A stretch of DNA of 64,000 bases from Streptomyces ficellus (GTDB lineage: Bacteria; Actinomycetota; Actinomycetes; Streptomycetales; Streptomycetaceae). Location: NCBI RefSeq assembly GCF_009739905.1, contig NZ_CP034279.1, positions 4,402,001-4,466,000 of the forward strand. The letters are read 5' to 3'. Below are positions 42,855 through 50,794 of the stretch, piece by piece. The position numbers were made by a program, and so were the translations under genes. Numbering within the stretch: the first letter of the stretch is position 1; each line of letters begins with the position of its first letter. The notes under the pieces are model-generated. The model was not told where the DNA came from and searched no databases. It worked only from the letters and a program-made list of their open reading frames with translations.

Positions 42855-43235
42855 CTAGGCGCGGCAGAGGCAGAACGGGTGCCCCGCCGGGTCGGCGTAG
42901 ACGCGGAACTCGCGCTTGCCCCCGTCGTCGTCGGTGTCCAGCGGTGTCGCGCCCAGCGCCAGGACCTGCTCGTGGGCGGCGTCCATGTCCTCGACGTCCA
43001 GGTCGAGGTGGAGCTGCTGGGAGTTCCGGTCGGCCCGCGGCCACTCGGGGGGACGCAGGTCGGGCGCCTTCTGGAAGGCCAGCCGCTGCCCACCGGGGAG
43101 GTGGAGGTCGATCCAGGTGCTGTCGTCGGTCTGGTCGTCCTTGATCTCACCGCCGAGGACGGCGGCGTAGAACTCGGCGAGCCGTCGCGGCTCGGGACAG
43201 TCGATCGCGGTCAGGCAGAGCGTCGCAATAGCCAT
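42855..43235 (-). CDS. VOC-superfamily (glyoxalase/bleomycin-resistance-like) protein
   Basis: 126 residues, two beta-alpha-beta-beta-beta units. TAIDCPEPRRLAEFYAAVLG at the start and the C-terminal YADPAGHPFCLCRA, with the typical DPxGHPFCL ending, are characteristic. Many such Streptomyces proteins have unknown substrates. Its stop is four bases from the dipeptidase-paralogue stop (convergent). The ATG lies 45 bases downstream of the UDP-glucose dehydrogenase stop on the same strand, so cotranscription is possible. Confidence 0.9.
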   Translation of the reverse strand: MAIATLCLTAIDCPEPRRLAEFYAAVLGGEIKDDQTDDSTWIDLHLPGGQRLAFQKAPDLRPPEWPRADRNSQQLHLDLDVEDMDAAHEQVLALGATPLDTDDDGGKREFRVYADPAGHPFCLCRA

Positions 43236-43279
43236 GGCGCTCGGGTGCCCGGGCGGCGCGGTGCCATGCGTGGCGCGGG

Positions 43280-44623
43280 TCAGGCCCGGGGGCGGCCCAT
43301 CGCGCGGAAGGTCCAGCCCGCTTCGCGCCAGCGCTCGGCGTCGAGGGCGTTGCGGCCGTCGAGGATGACCCGGGAGGCGGCGACCTCGCCGAGCACGGCC
43401 GGGTCGAGCTCGCGGAACTCGTTCCACTCGGTCAGGTGCAGCACCACGTCGGCGCCGCGCACCGCGTCGAGGGCGGTGTCGGCGTAGGCCAGGGTGGGGA
43501 ACAGGCGCCGGGCGTTGTCCATGCCCTTGGGGTCGTACACGGTGACCTGGCCGCCCTGGAGGTGGATCTGGCCGGCGACGTTCAGCGCGGGCGAGTCGCG
43601 TACGTCGTCCGAGTTCGGCTTGAAGGTGGCGCCGAGCACGGCGACGCGCTTGCCGAGGAACGTGCCGTCGCCGAGGGCTTCGCGGGCCATGCCGACCATC
43701 TGGCCGCGGCGGCGCATGTTGATGGAGTCGATCTCGCGGAGGAAGGTGAGTGCCTGGTCGGCGCCGAGCTCGCCGGCCCGGGCCATGAAGGCGCGGATGT
43801 CCTTGGGCAGGCAGCCGCCGCCGAAGCCGATGCCGGCGCGGAGGAACTTCGCGCCGATCCGCTCGTCGTAGCCGATGGCCTCGGCGAGCTTCACGACGTC
43901 GCCGCCGGCGGCCTCGCAGACCTCGGCCATGGCGTTGATGAAGGAGATCTTGGTCGCGAGGAAGGAGTTCGCGGCGGTCTTGACCAGCTCGGCCGTCGGG
44001 AAGTCGGTCACGACGAACGGCGACCCCTCTTCCATGGGGGTGGCGTACACCTCGCGCAGCAGCTTCTCCGCGGCGGCGCTCTCGAGGCCCACCACGATCC
44101 GGTCGGGGTGGAGGGTGTCCTGCACGGCGAAGCCCTCGCGCAGGAACTCGGGGTTCCAGGCGAGCTCGGCGTCCGCGCCCACCGGCGCGAGGTCGGCGAG
44201 GAGCCGGGCGAGGCGTTCGGCGCTGCCGACCGGCACGGTCGACTTGCCGACGACGAGGGCGGGCCGCCGCAGGTGCGGGGCCAGCGAGCTGAAGGCGGCG
44301 TCGACGTACCGCATGTCGCACCCGTACTCACCGTGCTTCTGCGGGGTGTTCACGCAGACGAAGTGGACGTCGCCGAAGTCGGCGACCTCCTCCCAGGAGG
44401 TGGTGAAGCGCAGCCGCCCGGTGGAGCCCTCGATCCCGGCGACGTGCCGGCGCAGCAGGTCCTCGAGGCCCGGCTCGTACATCGGGACGCGTCCCGCCGA
44501 CAGCATGTCGATCTTCTCGGGCACGACGTCGAGGCCGAGGACCTCGAAACCGAGCTCCGCCATGGCCGCCGCATGGGTGGCGCCGAGGTATCCGGTGCCG
44601 ATCACGGTGATCTTGAGGGCCAT
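43280..44623 (-). CDS. UDP-glucose/GDP-mannose 6-dehydrogenase
   Basis: 447 residues from ATG 44623, preceded by GGAG six bases upstream. NAD-binding ITVIGTGYLGATHAAAMAEL, the middle segment NPEFLREGFAVQD, the active-site loop GFGGGCLPKD with nucleophile Cys271, and the C-terminal LGATFKPNSDDVRDSP are all present. It performs the double oxidation of a nucleotide sugar to the uronic acid, most likely UDP-glucose to UDP-glucuronate, supplying envelope polysaccharide. This fits the LCP and GT2 genes further right. Confidence 0.94.
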   Translation of the reverse strand: MALKITVIGTGYLGATHAAAMAELGFEVLGLDVVPEKIDMLSAGRVPMYEPGLEDLLRRHVAGIEGSTGRLRFTTSWEEVADFGDVHFVCVNTPQKHGEYGCDMRYVDAAFSSLAPHLRRPALVVGKSTVPVGSAERLARLLADLAPVGADAELAWNPEFLREGFAVQDTLHPDRIVVGLESAAAEKLLREVYATPMEEGSPFVVTDFPTAELVKTAANSFLATKISFINAMAEVCEAAGGDVVKLAEAIGYDERIGAKFLRAGIGFGGGCLPKDIRAFMARAGELGADQALTFLREIDSINMRRRGQMVGMAREALGDGTFLGKRVAVLGATFKPNSDDVRDSPALNVAGQIHLQGGQVTVYDPKGMDNARRLFPTLAYADTALDAVRGADVVLHLTEWNEFRELDPAVLGEVAASRVILDGRNALDAERWREAGWTFRAMGRPRA

Positions 44624-44760
44624 ACGGTGCTCCATTGACGTACGGGAGGGAGTGCGCGCCCGAGCATAGTCGGGCCCCGGCCCGGGCACCGTTCTCCCGT
44701 GGTGGGGGCTGTCACGAAGCTCACGTATGCCTCGCGTGGCCGGGGCCACTAAAATTCGGG

Positions 44761-44777
44761 TTACTTAACGGTAGTTA
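44761..44777. promoter_or_regulatory. Possible operator upstream of acyl-CoA dehydrogenase
   Basis: TAAC-GGTA-GTTA is a perfect small dyad at 44766-44777, about 30 bases before the start codon in a locally AT-richer patch (GGTTACTTAACGGTAGTTAG). Could be a regulator site or part of the promoter. Confidence 0.3.
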
Positions 44778-44803
44778 GCAGCAGCCCAGGGGAGTGAGAG
44801 AAA

Positions 44804-45961
44804 GTGGCGGGAACGCCTGACTTCGATCTGTACCGCCCGTCCGAGGAGCACGACATGCTCCGGGACACCGTCCGCTCGCTCGCCGAGGCCAAGATCATGC
44901 CGTTCGCCGCCGCGGTGGACGAGGAGGCCCGCTTCCCGCAGGAGGCGCTGGACGCGCTGGTCGCCTCCGACCTGCACGCCGTGCACGTCCCCGAGACGTA
45001 CGGCGGCGCGGGGGCCGACGCGCTCGCGACCGTGATCGTCATCGAGGAGGTCGCCCGCGTCTGCGCCTCGTCCTCGCTGATCCCCGCCGTGAACAAGCTC
45101 GGCTCGCTGCCCGTGATCCTCTCCGGCTCCGAGGAGCTGAAGAAGAAGTACCTGGGCCCGCTCGCCAAGGGCGACGCGATGTTCTCGTACTGCCTGAGCG
45201 AGCCCGACGCCGGCTCGGACGCCGCCGGCATGAAGACGAAGGCGGTCCGTGACGGAGACCACTACGTCCTCAACGGCGTGAAGCGCTGGATCACCAACGC
45301 GGGCGTCTCCGAGTACTACACGGTCATGGCGGTCACCGACCCGACCAAGCGCTCCAAGGGCATCAGCGCCTTCGTCGTCGAGAAGTCCGACGAGGGCGTC
45401 TCCTTCGGCGCCCCGGAGAAGAAGCTCGGCATCAAGGGCTCCCCGACCCGCGAGGTCTACCTCGACAACGTCCGCATCCCCGCCGACCGCATGATCGGCG
45501 AGGAGGGCACCGGCTTCGCCACCGCGATGAAGACCCTGGACCACACCCGCATCACCATCGCGGCCCAGGCCCTCGGCATCGCCCAGGGCGCCCTGGACTA
45601 CGCCAAGGGGTACGTCCAGGAGCGCAAGCAGTTCGGCAAGCCGATCGCCGACTTCCAGGGCGTCCAGTTCATGCTCGCCGACATGGCGATGAAGATCTCG
45701 GCCGCCCGCGCCCTCACCTACCAGGCCGCCGCCGCCTCGGAGCGCGGCGACGCCGACCTGACGTACCTGGGCGCGGCCGCCAAGTGCTTCGCCTCCGACG
45801 TCGCCATGGAGGCCACCACGGACGCCGTCCAGCTGCTCGGCGGCTACGGCTACACCCGCGACTACCCGGTCGAGCGCATGATGCGCGATGCCAAGATCAC
45901 CCAGATCTACGAGGGCACCAATCAGGTTCAGCGGATCGTGATGGCCCGCAACCTGCCGTAA
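44804..45961 (+). CDS. Acyl-CoA dehydrogenase
   Basis: 385 residues from GTG 44804 with AGGGGAG upstream. FAD enzyme that introduces the alpha-beta double bond in acyl-CoA. N-terminal helical domain, then the FAD/substrate signature FSYCLSEPDAGSDAAGMKT, the middle beta domain with KRWITNAG, and the C-terminal domain RKQFGKPIADFQGVQFMLAD and QLLGGYGYTRDYPVERMMRD. The catalytic Glu is in YEGTNQVQR. The short/branched-chain class is most likely. It is monocistronic, with a very strong terminator directly behind. Confidence 0.97.
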   Translation: MAGTPDFDLYRPSEEHDMLRDTVRSLAEAKIMPFAAAVDEEARFPQEALDALVASDLHAVHVPETYGGAGADALATVIVIEEVARVCASSSLIPAVNKLGSLPVILSGSEELKKKYLGPLAKGDAMFSYCLSEPDAGSDAAGMKTKAVRDGDHYVLNGVKRWITNAGVSEYYTVMAVTDPTKRSKGISAFVVEKSDEGVSFGAPEKKLGIKGSPTREVYLDNVRIPADRMIGEEGTGFATAMKTLDHTRITIAAQALGIAQGALDYAKGYVQERKQFGKPIADFQGVQFMLADMAMKISAARALTYQAAAASERGDADLTYLGAAAKCFASDVAMEATTDAVQLLGGYGYTRDYPVERMMRDAKITQIYEGTNQVQRIVMARNLP

Positions 45962-45983
45962 GGCACCCGCCGCGCGGACGAAG

Positions 45984-46016
45984 GAACGGGCGCCCCGCCG
46001 GTCGGGGCGCCCGTTC
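45984..46016. terminator. Bidirectional hairpin terminator
   Basis: A perfect 14-bp stem (GAACGGGCGCCCCG with CGGGGCGCCCGTTC) with a 5-base loop between the acyl-CoA dehydrogenase and the convergent TerD-like gene. Confidence 0.9.
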
Positions 46017-46034
46017 TCCCGTATCCGGAGCCGG

Positions 46035-46682
46035 TCAGCGCCGGGGCGGTTTGCTCATCCGCGTCCACTCGACGCCGAAGCCGTACGCGTCGTCGATCTG
46101 CTCGTGCGGGGTCTTGTCGGGCCGGGCCGGGAACCAGCGGACCTCCCGGCGCAGGGCGAGCCCCTCGCCCTCGGGGGTGGCCAGCGCGACGGCGCAGGCC
46201 GTCGTCCCGGGCGGCGAGTCGTCGAGGAGGATCCGCACGGCCCGGCCGCCGGGCGCGGTGACGGTCACCGTGGCGCCGAGCCGGCGGAAGTCCGCCGCGC
46301 CCTCGTACACGTACACGAAGAACAACAGCCGCCGGAAGAGGTCGCGCCGGTCGAGGCTGACCCGGAGGGTCTCGCCGTCGGACGAGTCGCCCGTGCGGTC
46401 GTCGTGGTCGAGGCGGATGTACGGCCACGCCGTGAGCGACCCGAAGTCCTCGCCCAGGGCCTGCACCACCTTCGGCGTGCCGTCCGTGAAGGTCGCGAGG
46501 CAGCACAGGTTCAGGTCCGCGCCGGAGCCGGGCCGCCAGTTGAGGTTGGCCTGCAGCGCGCCGCGCCCGGTGAGGGTGACGCGCGGCGCGGCCGCCGTCA
46601 GCACCGTCTCCCCGCGGGCACCGGTGCCGCGCAGCCGGATCACCCCGCGCGGACGGTCGCTCGAACGCTCTTCCGTACCCAT
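46035..46682 (-). CDS. TerD-like stress protein
   Basis: 215 residues from ATG 46682, preceded by AAAGGGGGG. Contains the TerD-type beta domain: ANLNWRPGSGADLNLCCLAT, the acidic Ca2+-binding loop YIRLDHDDRTGDSSDGE and the following LRVSLDRRDLFRRLLFFVYV. Family members bind calcium and act in tellurite, phage and envelope-stress responses. It stands with its 5' end facing a membrane-protein gene that opens a vWA-phosphatase-kinase row, the partners expected of Ter systems. The C-terminus has a separate strand-rich region ending in a basic tail. Confidence 0.85.
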   Translation of the reverse strand: MGTEERSSDRPRGVIRLRGTGARGETVLTAAAPRVTLTGRGALQANLNWRPGSGADLNLCCLATFTDGTPKVVQALGEDFGSLTAWPYIRLDHDDRTGDSSDGETLRVSLDRRDLFRRLLFFVYVYEGAADFRRLGATVTVTAPGGRAVRILLDDSPPGTTACAVALATPEGEGLALRREVRWFPARPDKTPHEQIDDAYGFGVEWTRMSKPPRR

Positions 46683-46857
46683 GGCCCCCCTTTGTCCCGG
46701 TCGTGGAATTCTAGACTCCGCACCCCTTTCCGTGCGCTACGATCGGCGCCCGCGGCCGACGTCAACACAGCGTGGCCGCAACGGGGTTGAGGGGATCCGT
46801 CGTCGAGGGGGCGGGATCGGACGTGCCTCCACCCCGGGTTCTCTCATGGGGGTGGGA

Positions 46858-48258
46858 ATGCCGGTCGGGGCTCTGGCGGAACGTCATGTCGTCGCACAGC
46901 AATTACGGGACGTGGCCGAACGGCCGGAACTGGCCTCACGGCGCGACGAGCTCACCTCGCTCGCGGACGCCCTCCAGGGCATCGGCGACGGGGACGTGGA
47001 GCCCTGGACCGAACTGGACCTGCTCCACGCCTACGCGCGGCCCGAGAGCATCACCCCCGCCGGCCCCGCCGCCGGCCCGGAACGCCCCTACTGGGCGTGG
47101 CTGGAGGCCGGACTCGGGGCGCTCGTCTTCGTCCCGCTGCTCCTCACCTGGTACGGGCTGACCAAGGCGTCCAGCGCCTACGGGACGCTGATCGGCACCG
47201 ACCCGAAGGCGGCGGGCCGTCCGTTCCTCCAGCTGTGGCAGTCCGGCTTCGAGGGGCGGCTCACCGGCTGGTTCACCTTCGGTCACGTGGCGGGCACCGC
47301 CACCGGTGCCATCCTGTTGCTGCTCGTGCTGGCGCTGGCGCACGGCTTCCGGCGGGCCGCCGTCGAGCGGCGGGAGGACGCGGCCCGGCGCACCGGCGAC
47401 GAGCTGCTGGCCAGGCTCGTGCCCCTCCTCACCCGGGCGCAGCTCCTGCTCAACGACGTACGGCTGACGTCGCCCCAGCGGTTCACGGCCGAACTCACCG
47501 GTGCCGCCTCCACGTTGCGCCGGCTCGGCGACAGGGCGGTCAAGGCGCACAAGGAGCTGACCGCCGCCGCGAGCACCGTGGGGGACGCGGTGGAGAGCGC
47601 CGAGCGCCGGCTGTCCTCGGTGGACGGCGCCGTACGGCCGCTGGAGGAGAGCGCGGCCGACATCGGGAAGGCCGTGGTGTCGCTGACCGACCGGGTGGAG
47701 GCGGCCGTGAGCGGCAGCGGGACCGCGGTGCGCGACGCGCTGGAGGAGGTACGGGCCGCGAGCGGCGACGTGCGGGACGTGCTGGGGCGGGCGGGTGAGC
47801 GGGTCGAGGACTCGGTGCACACGCTCGCGGCGGCGCAGCGCGCGTTCACGACGGGCGCCGAGGTGTCCGCCGACGTGTCGGCGCGGGTGCTCGACCGTCT
47901 CGCCGAGGTCGTCGAGGAGACCGCCCGGGCGGTGGCCGGCTCGCAGGAGACGATGCGGCGCCTCGACGACCGGACCCGGGCGCTGGGTGACGCGGCGGCG
48001 CGGTTCGCGGAGCTCGCGGCCGAGCTGCGCAGGACGCCGGTGCGCGAGCCGTCCTCCGTGCCGGGCCCTGCGCCGGCTCCCGCCCCGGCCCCGGGTCCTG
48101 CCCCGGGTCCTGCGGCGGAGCGCGTCCGGGGGCACGAGGAGGACGAGCGGGACGCGGGGTCCGCCGTGTCGTTGACCAAGAGCGCGGGGGCGCGGGGCGA
48201 GGGCGACGGCGGGAGCGGTGCCGGGAGCGACCCGGCGACCTGGGCCGACGCGCGATGA
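46858..48258 (+). CDS. Membrane protein with long helical tail (ZorA/MotA-like architecture)
   Basis: 466 residues; ATG 46858 is chosen over ATG 46846 because GGGGGTGGG precedes it. After a helical N-terminus come two transmembrane helices at about 83-105 (LGALVFVPLLLTWYGLTKA) and about 145-165 (GHVAGTATGAILLLLVLALA). They are followed by a cytoplasmic helix-rich tail of nearly 230 residues with repeated A/E/D/R heptads (TAAASTVGDAVESAERRLSS and SGDVRDVLGRAGERVEDSV), like coiled-coil tails of stator proteins. The end is Pro/Ala repeats. The next gene encodes a MotB/ZorB-like partner, overlapping by ATGA. Direct homology to MotA is not visible by eye. Confidence 0.7.
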   Translation: MPVGALAERHVVAQQLRDVAERPELASRRDELTSLADALQGIGDGDVEPWTELDLLHAYARPESITPAGPAAGPERPYWAWLEAGLGALVFVPLLLTWYGLTKASSAYGTLIGTDPKAAGRPFLQLWQSGFEGRLTGWFTFGHVAGTATGAILLLLVLALAHGFRRAAVERREDAARRTGDELLARLVPLLTRAQLLLNDVRLTSPQRFTAELTGAASTLRRLGDRAVKAHKELTAAASTVGDAVESAERRLSSVDGAVRPLEESAADIGKAVVSLTDRVEAAVSGSGTAVRDALEEVRAASGDVRDVLGRAGERVEDSVHTLAAAQRAFTTGAEVSADVSARVLDRLAEVVEETARAVAGSQETMRRLDDRTRALGDAAARFAELAAELRRTPVREPSSVPGPAPAPAPAPGPAPGPAAERVRGHEEDERDAGSAVSLTKSAGARGEGDGGSGAGSDPATWADAR

Positions 48259-48764
48259 GGGCCCGCTCGGGGCGGGCGGCACGCGTCCGGTTCAACCCGC
48301 TGCACCTGGCGGGCTGGCTGTTCGCCGACATGCTGCTGGTCCTCGCGCTGGTCGCGATGGGCGACCAGGGCGATTCGGTGAAGGCCGCCGAGGCGGCCAA
48401 AAAGCCCGGGGCGTCACCGTCCGCGTCCGGAAAGCCCCGGCCCAAGCCGTCCCCGACCGGGCCCCGTGCCGTGCTGCGCAAGCCGGTGAACGTGGCCATC
48501 GACGCGGCCCCGGGCGACCGCGACCGGATCGTCGAGCGGCTGCGTGCCGTCACCGCGCGGCACGCGGGCCGCCAGGCGGCGTTCGTCCTCACCTTCGGCC
48601 GCCACGCGGACCCGGGCCCCGGGGGCGCGTACGCCCACGAGGTCAACTCCCTGCTGGCCGAGGCCCGCCCCGGCATGTTCGAGGGGGCGACCACACGTGA
48701 CTTCTGGAAGGGCGGGGCCTCCGGGGGCCACGCCGACATCGAGATCTACTTCTACAGCTACTGA
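48255..48764 (+). CDS. MotB/ZorB-like single-pass membrane protein
   Basis: 169 residues; ATG overlaps the previous stop. After a basic N-terminus one transmembrane helix contains LAGWLFADMLLVLALVAMGD, with an Asp in the W-x-x-A-D-M context typical of proton-conducting MotB/ExbD/ZorB helices. A Lys/Pro/Ser linker follows, then a small domain with FGRHADPGPGGAYAHEVN, LLAEARPGMF and a terminal ADIEIYFYSY. This weakly resembles the OmpA-type peptidoglycan-binding pattern (H-x-D, N-x2-L, R, then VEI). Together with the preceding gene it could form a stator-like channel. Similarity is by pattern only. Confidence 0.62.
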   Translation: MRARSGRAARVRFNPLHLAGWLFADMLLVLALVAMGDQGDSVKAAEAAKKPGASPSASGKPRPKPSPTGPRAVLRKPVNVAIDAAPGDRDRIVERLRAVTARHAGRQAAFVLTFGRHADPGPGGAYAHEVNSLLAEARPGMFEGATTRDFWKGGASGGHADIEIYFYSY

Positions 48765-48782
48765 GCAGCGAGGTGCGCGAGC

Positions 48783-49448
48783 ATGCAGATCCTTCCCTTC
48801 TATCTGGTGTGTGACGAGTCGGGGTCGATGAACGGGGCTCCCATCGACAGCATCAACACCGCTCTGCCCGACCTGCACCACGAGATCAGCACCAATCCGA
48901 CGGTCGCCGACAAGACGCGCTTCTGCCTGATCGGTTTCTCCGACGACGCCAAGGTGCTCCAGCCGCTGGTGGACCTGAGTGACATCGACTCGCTGCCCGC
49001 GCTGGCGGCCGGCGGTCTGACCTCGTACGGGGACGCCTTCCGCACGCTGCTGCGCTGCATCGAGGCGGACGTGACCGCGCTCAAGGCGGAGGGCCACGAC
49101 GTGTACCGTCCCGTCGCCTTCTTCCTCTCCGACGGCAGCCCCACCGACGACGGCTGGCAGCAGGCGCACAAGGAGCTGGTGGAGGCCCGTTACGGCCCCA
49201 AGATCATCGCTTTCGGCATCGGTGAGGCGGAGGCGGCGACCATCGGCCACGTCGCCAACTTCCGGGCGTTCATGCAGCAGGACACGTCCGTCTCACCGGC
49301 CCAGGCGCTGCGCGAGTTCGCCGCCAGCCTGACCCGGTCGATCGTGCGCTCGGCGAACAGCATCCCCGCCGACGGCGGCGGCGGCTTCGATCTGGCCGTG
49401 GACGAGACCGTGCCCGGCTTCTCCACCGTCTCGCTCGACAAGCTCTGA
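48783..49448 (+). CDS. vWA-domain protein, TerY type
   Basis: 221 residues forming one von Willebrand A domain with a complete metal-ion-dependent adhesion site: D11-x-S13-x-S15 in VCDESGSMNG, T80 in GGLTSYGD, and D117 in FFLSDGSPTDDGW. The short form without extra domains matches TerY of tellurite-type systems, where vWA, PP2C phosphatase and kinase are encoded together. It is soluble. It lies 18 bases after the MotB-like gene and 8 bases before the phosphatase gene. It probably scaffolds or senses metal for the kinase/phosphatase pair. Confidence 0.9.
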   Translation: MQILPFYLVCDESGSMNGAPIDSINTALPDLHHEISTNPTVADKTRFCLIGFSDDAKVLQPLVDLSDIDSLPALAAGGLTSYGDAFRTLLRCIEADVTALKAEGHDVYRPVAFFLSDGSPTDDGWQQAHKELVEARYGPKIIAFGIGEAEAATIGHVANFRAFMQQDTSVSPAQALREFAASLTRSIVRSANSIPADGGGGFDLAVDETVPGFSTVSLDKL

Positions 49449-49456
49449 GGCCGGCC

Positions 49457-50794
49457 GTGCGACAGGACGACCAGCACCGCGACCACCGCGACCACCCGGC
49501 GCCCGACGACGCCGACTCCGCTTTCGACACCCTCCCGAACGGGGTGAGCCGGGGTGGCGAACCGGTGCCCCGCCCGTCGGTGCCGGACCCCCGCTCACCC
49601 GCCCGGCACCGCCCCGAGGCCCCGGCCGCCCCGGAGTACGGGTACGGATACGGGTACGGCCCCGGAACCCGACCGGAACCGGTGTCCCCGCCCGCCCCCG
49701 CACCGCCCGCCCCCGCACCACCCGCGCCGATCGCCCGCCCGGCCACCGCCCCCGCCCCCGGCCCGGCTCCCGCCACCGCTCCCGTCCCCGACCGCGTCCA
49801 CGAACCCGCCCCGGCCCCAACCCCAACCCCAACCCCGGCCCCGGCCCTCGCCGCGCCTCCGCAGGAGCCGCCCGCGTCCGGCGTACCGCGCCTGGGCGAG
49901 CCGTGGCACAGCGGGGCCCGGCCGCCGAGGTACCCACCACGGCCCGGTGCGCTGCCCGGAGTGCGTGAGGACCTCGACGCCGCGGTGGTCCCGGACATCG
50001 TCCTGGACGGTGCCACCCACGGGCCCCTGACCGTCCGGGCCGCCTCCGTGCGCGGCGACTCCCACCGGTGGGAGCGCGAGCCGCGGCAGGACGCGCTGTG
50101 TGTCACCCGGCTCGGCGGCGGCGAGCCCCACGACTCCCTGCTCCTGCTGGCCGTCGCGGACGGGGTGGGCAGCGCCGCCCGCTCGCACGTGGGGTCGCAG
50201 ACCGCCTGCCGTACGGTCGCGGGCCTGCTGGACACGTGCGCCGAGCAGCTCGTCCAGGCGGTGCGGGACGGTGCGGACACCATGCTCACCGCCCTCGTCA
50301 GCTCCGCGGTCGGCCGGACCGCCGAGGCGCTCGACCGGCTCGCGGCCGAGCGGGGCGAGCCGCCCGCCGCCTTCTCCACCACCCTGCGCGCCCTGCTCGT
50401 CCCCCTGGACCCCGCCATCCGCAACCGTGGCTTCTTCGCGGTCGGCGACGGCGGGCTGGCCCGTCTGCGCGGCGGCGCGTGGGACCTCGACCCCACCGGC
50501 CGGGAGGCGGACGGCCCCGGCGGCGGGGTGATCGACACCAGGACGGCGGCGCTGCCCACGGCCCGCCACACGGAGGCGCACGTCCTGGGTCCGGCCGCCC
50601 CGGGTGACGTCCTCGTCCTGAGCACGGACGGCCTGTCGTCCCCGCTCGCCGGTGAGCGGCAGGTGCGCGACTTCCTCGCCGCCGCCTGGGGCGGTGAGCC
50701 GCCGGAGCCCGCCGACTTCCTCTGGCAGACGCAGTTCCGGGCGAAGTCGTACGACGACGACCGCACGGCCGTCTGTCTCTGGGAGGGGCCGTGA
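49457..50794 (+). CDS. PP2C-type protein phosphatase with Pro-rich N-terminus
   Basis: 445 residues from GTG 49457. Residues 1-165 are disordered and rich in Pro/Ala, with a GYGYGYG run and PTPTPTPAP repeats. The catalytic domain follows: SVRGDSHRWEREPRQDAL, LLAVADGVGSAARSHVG, GFFAVGDGGLARLRGG, LVLSTDGLSSPL and KSYDDDRTAV. The aspartates that bind Mn/Mg in PP2C enzymes are present. It removes phosphate from Ser/Thr, presumably reversing the kinase encoded next, with which it overlaps (GTGA). Typical second member of a TerY-P triad. Confidence 0.9.
   Translation: MRQDDQHRDHRDHPAPDDADSAFDTLPNGVSRGGEPVPRPSVPDPRSPARHRPEAPAAPEYGYGYGYGPGTRPEPVSPPAPAPPAPAPPAPIARPATAPAPGPAPATAPVPDRVHEPAPAPTPTPTPAPALAAPPQEPPASGVPRLGEPWHSGARPPRYPPRPGALPGVREDLDAAVVPDIVLDGATHGPLTVRAASVRGDSHRWEREPRQDALCVTRLGGGEPHDSLLLLAVADGVGSAARSHVGSQTACRTVAGLLDTCAEQLVQAVRDGADTMLTALVSSAVGRTAEALDRLAAERGEPPAAFSTTLRALLVPLDPAIRNRGFFAVGDGGLARLRGGAWDLDPTGREADGPGGGVIDTRTAALPTARHTEAHVLGPAAPGDVLVLSTDGLSSPLAGERQVRDFLAAAWGGEPPEPADFLWQTQFRAKSYDDDRTAVCLWEGP

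Noticed and set aside
42855..44321. A 488-residue minus frame joining the VOC protein to an Arg-rich upstream part
   Set aside because: The upstream part is an off-frame reading of UDP-glucose dehydrogenase; the VOC gene has its own ATG at 43235.
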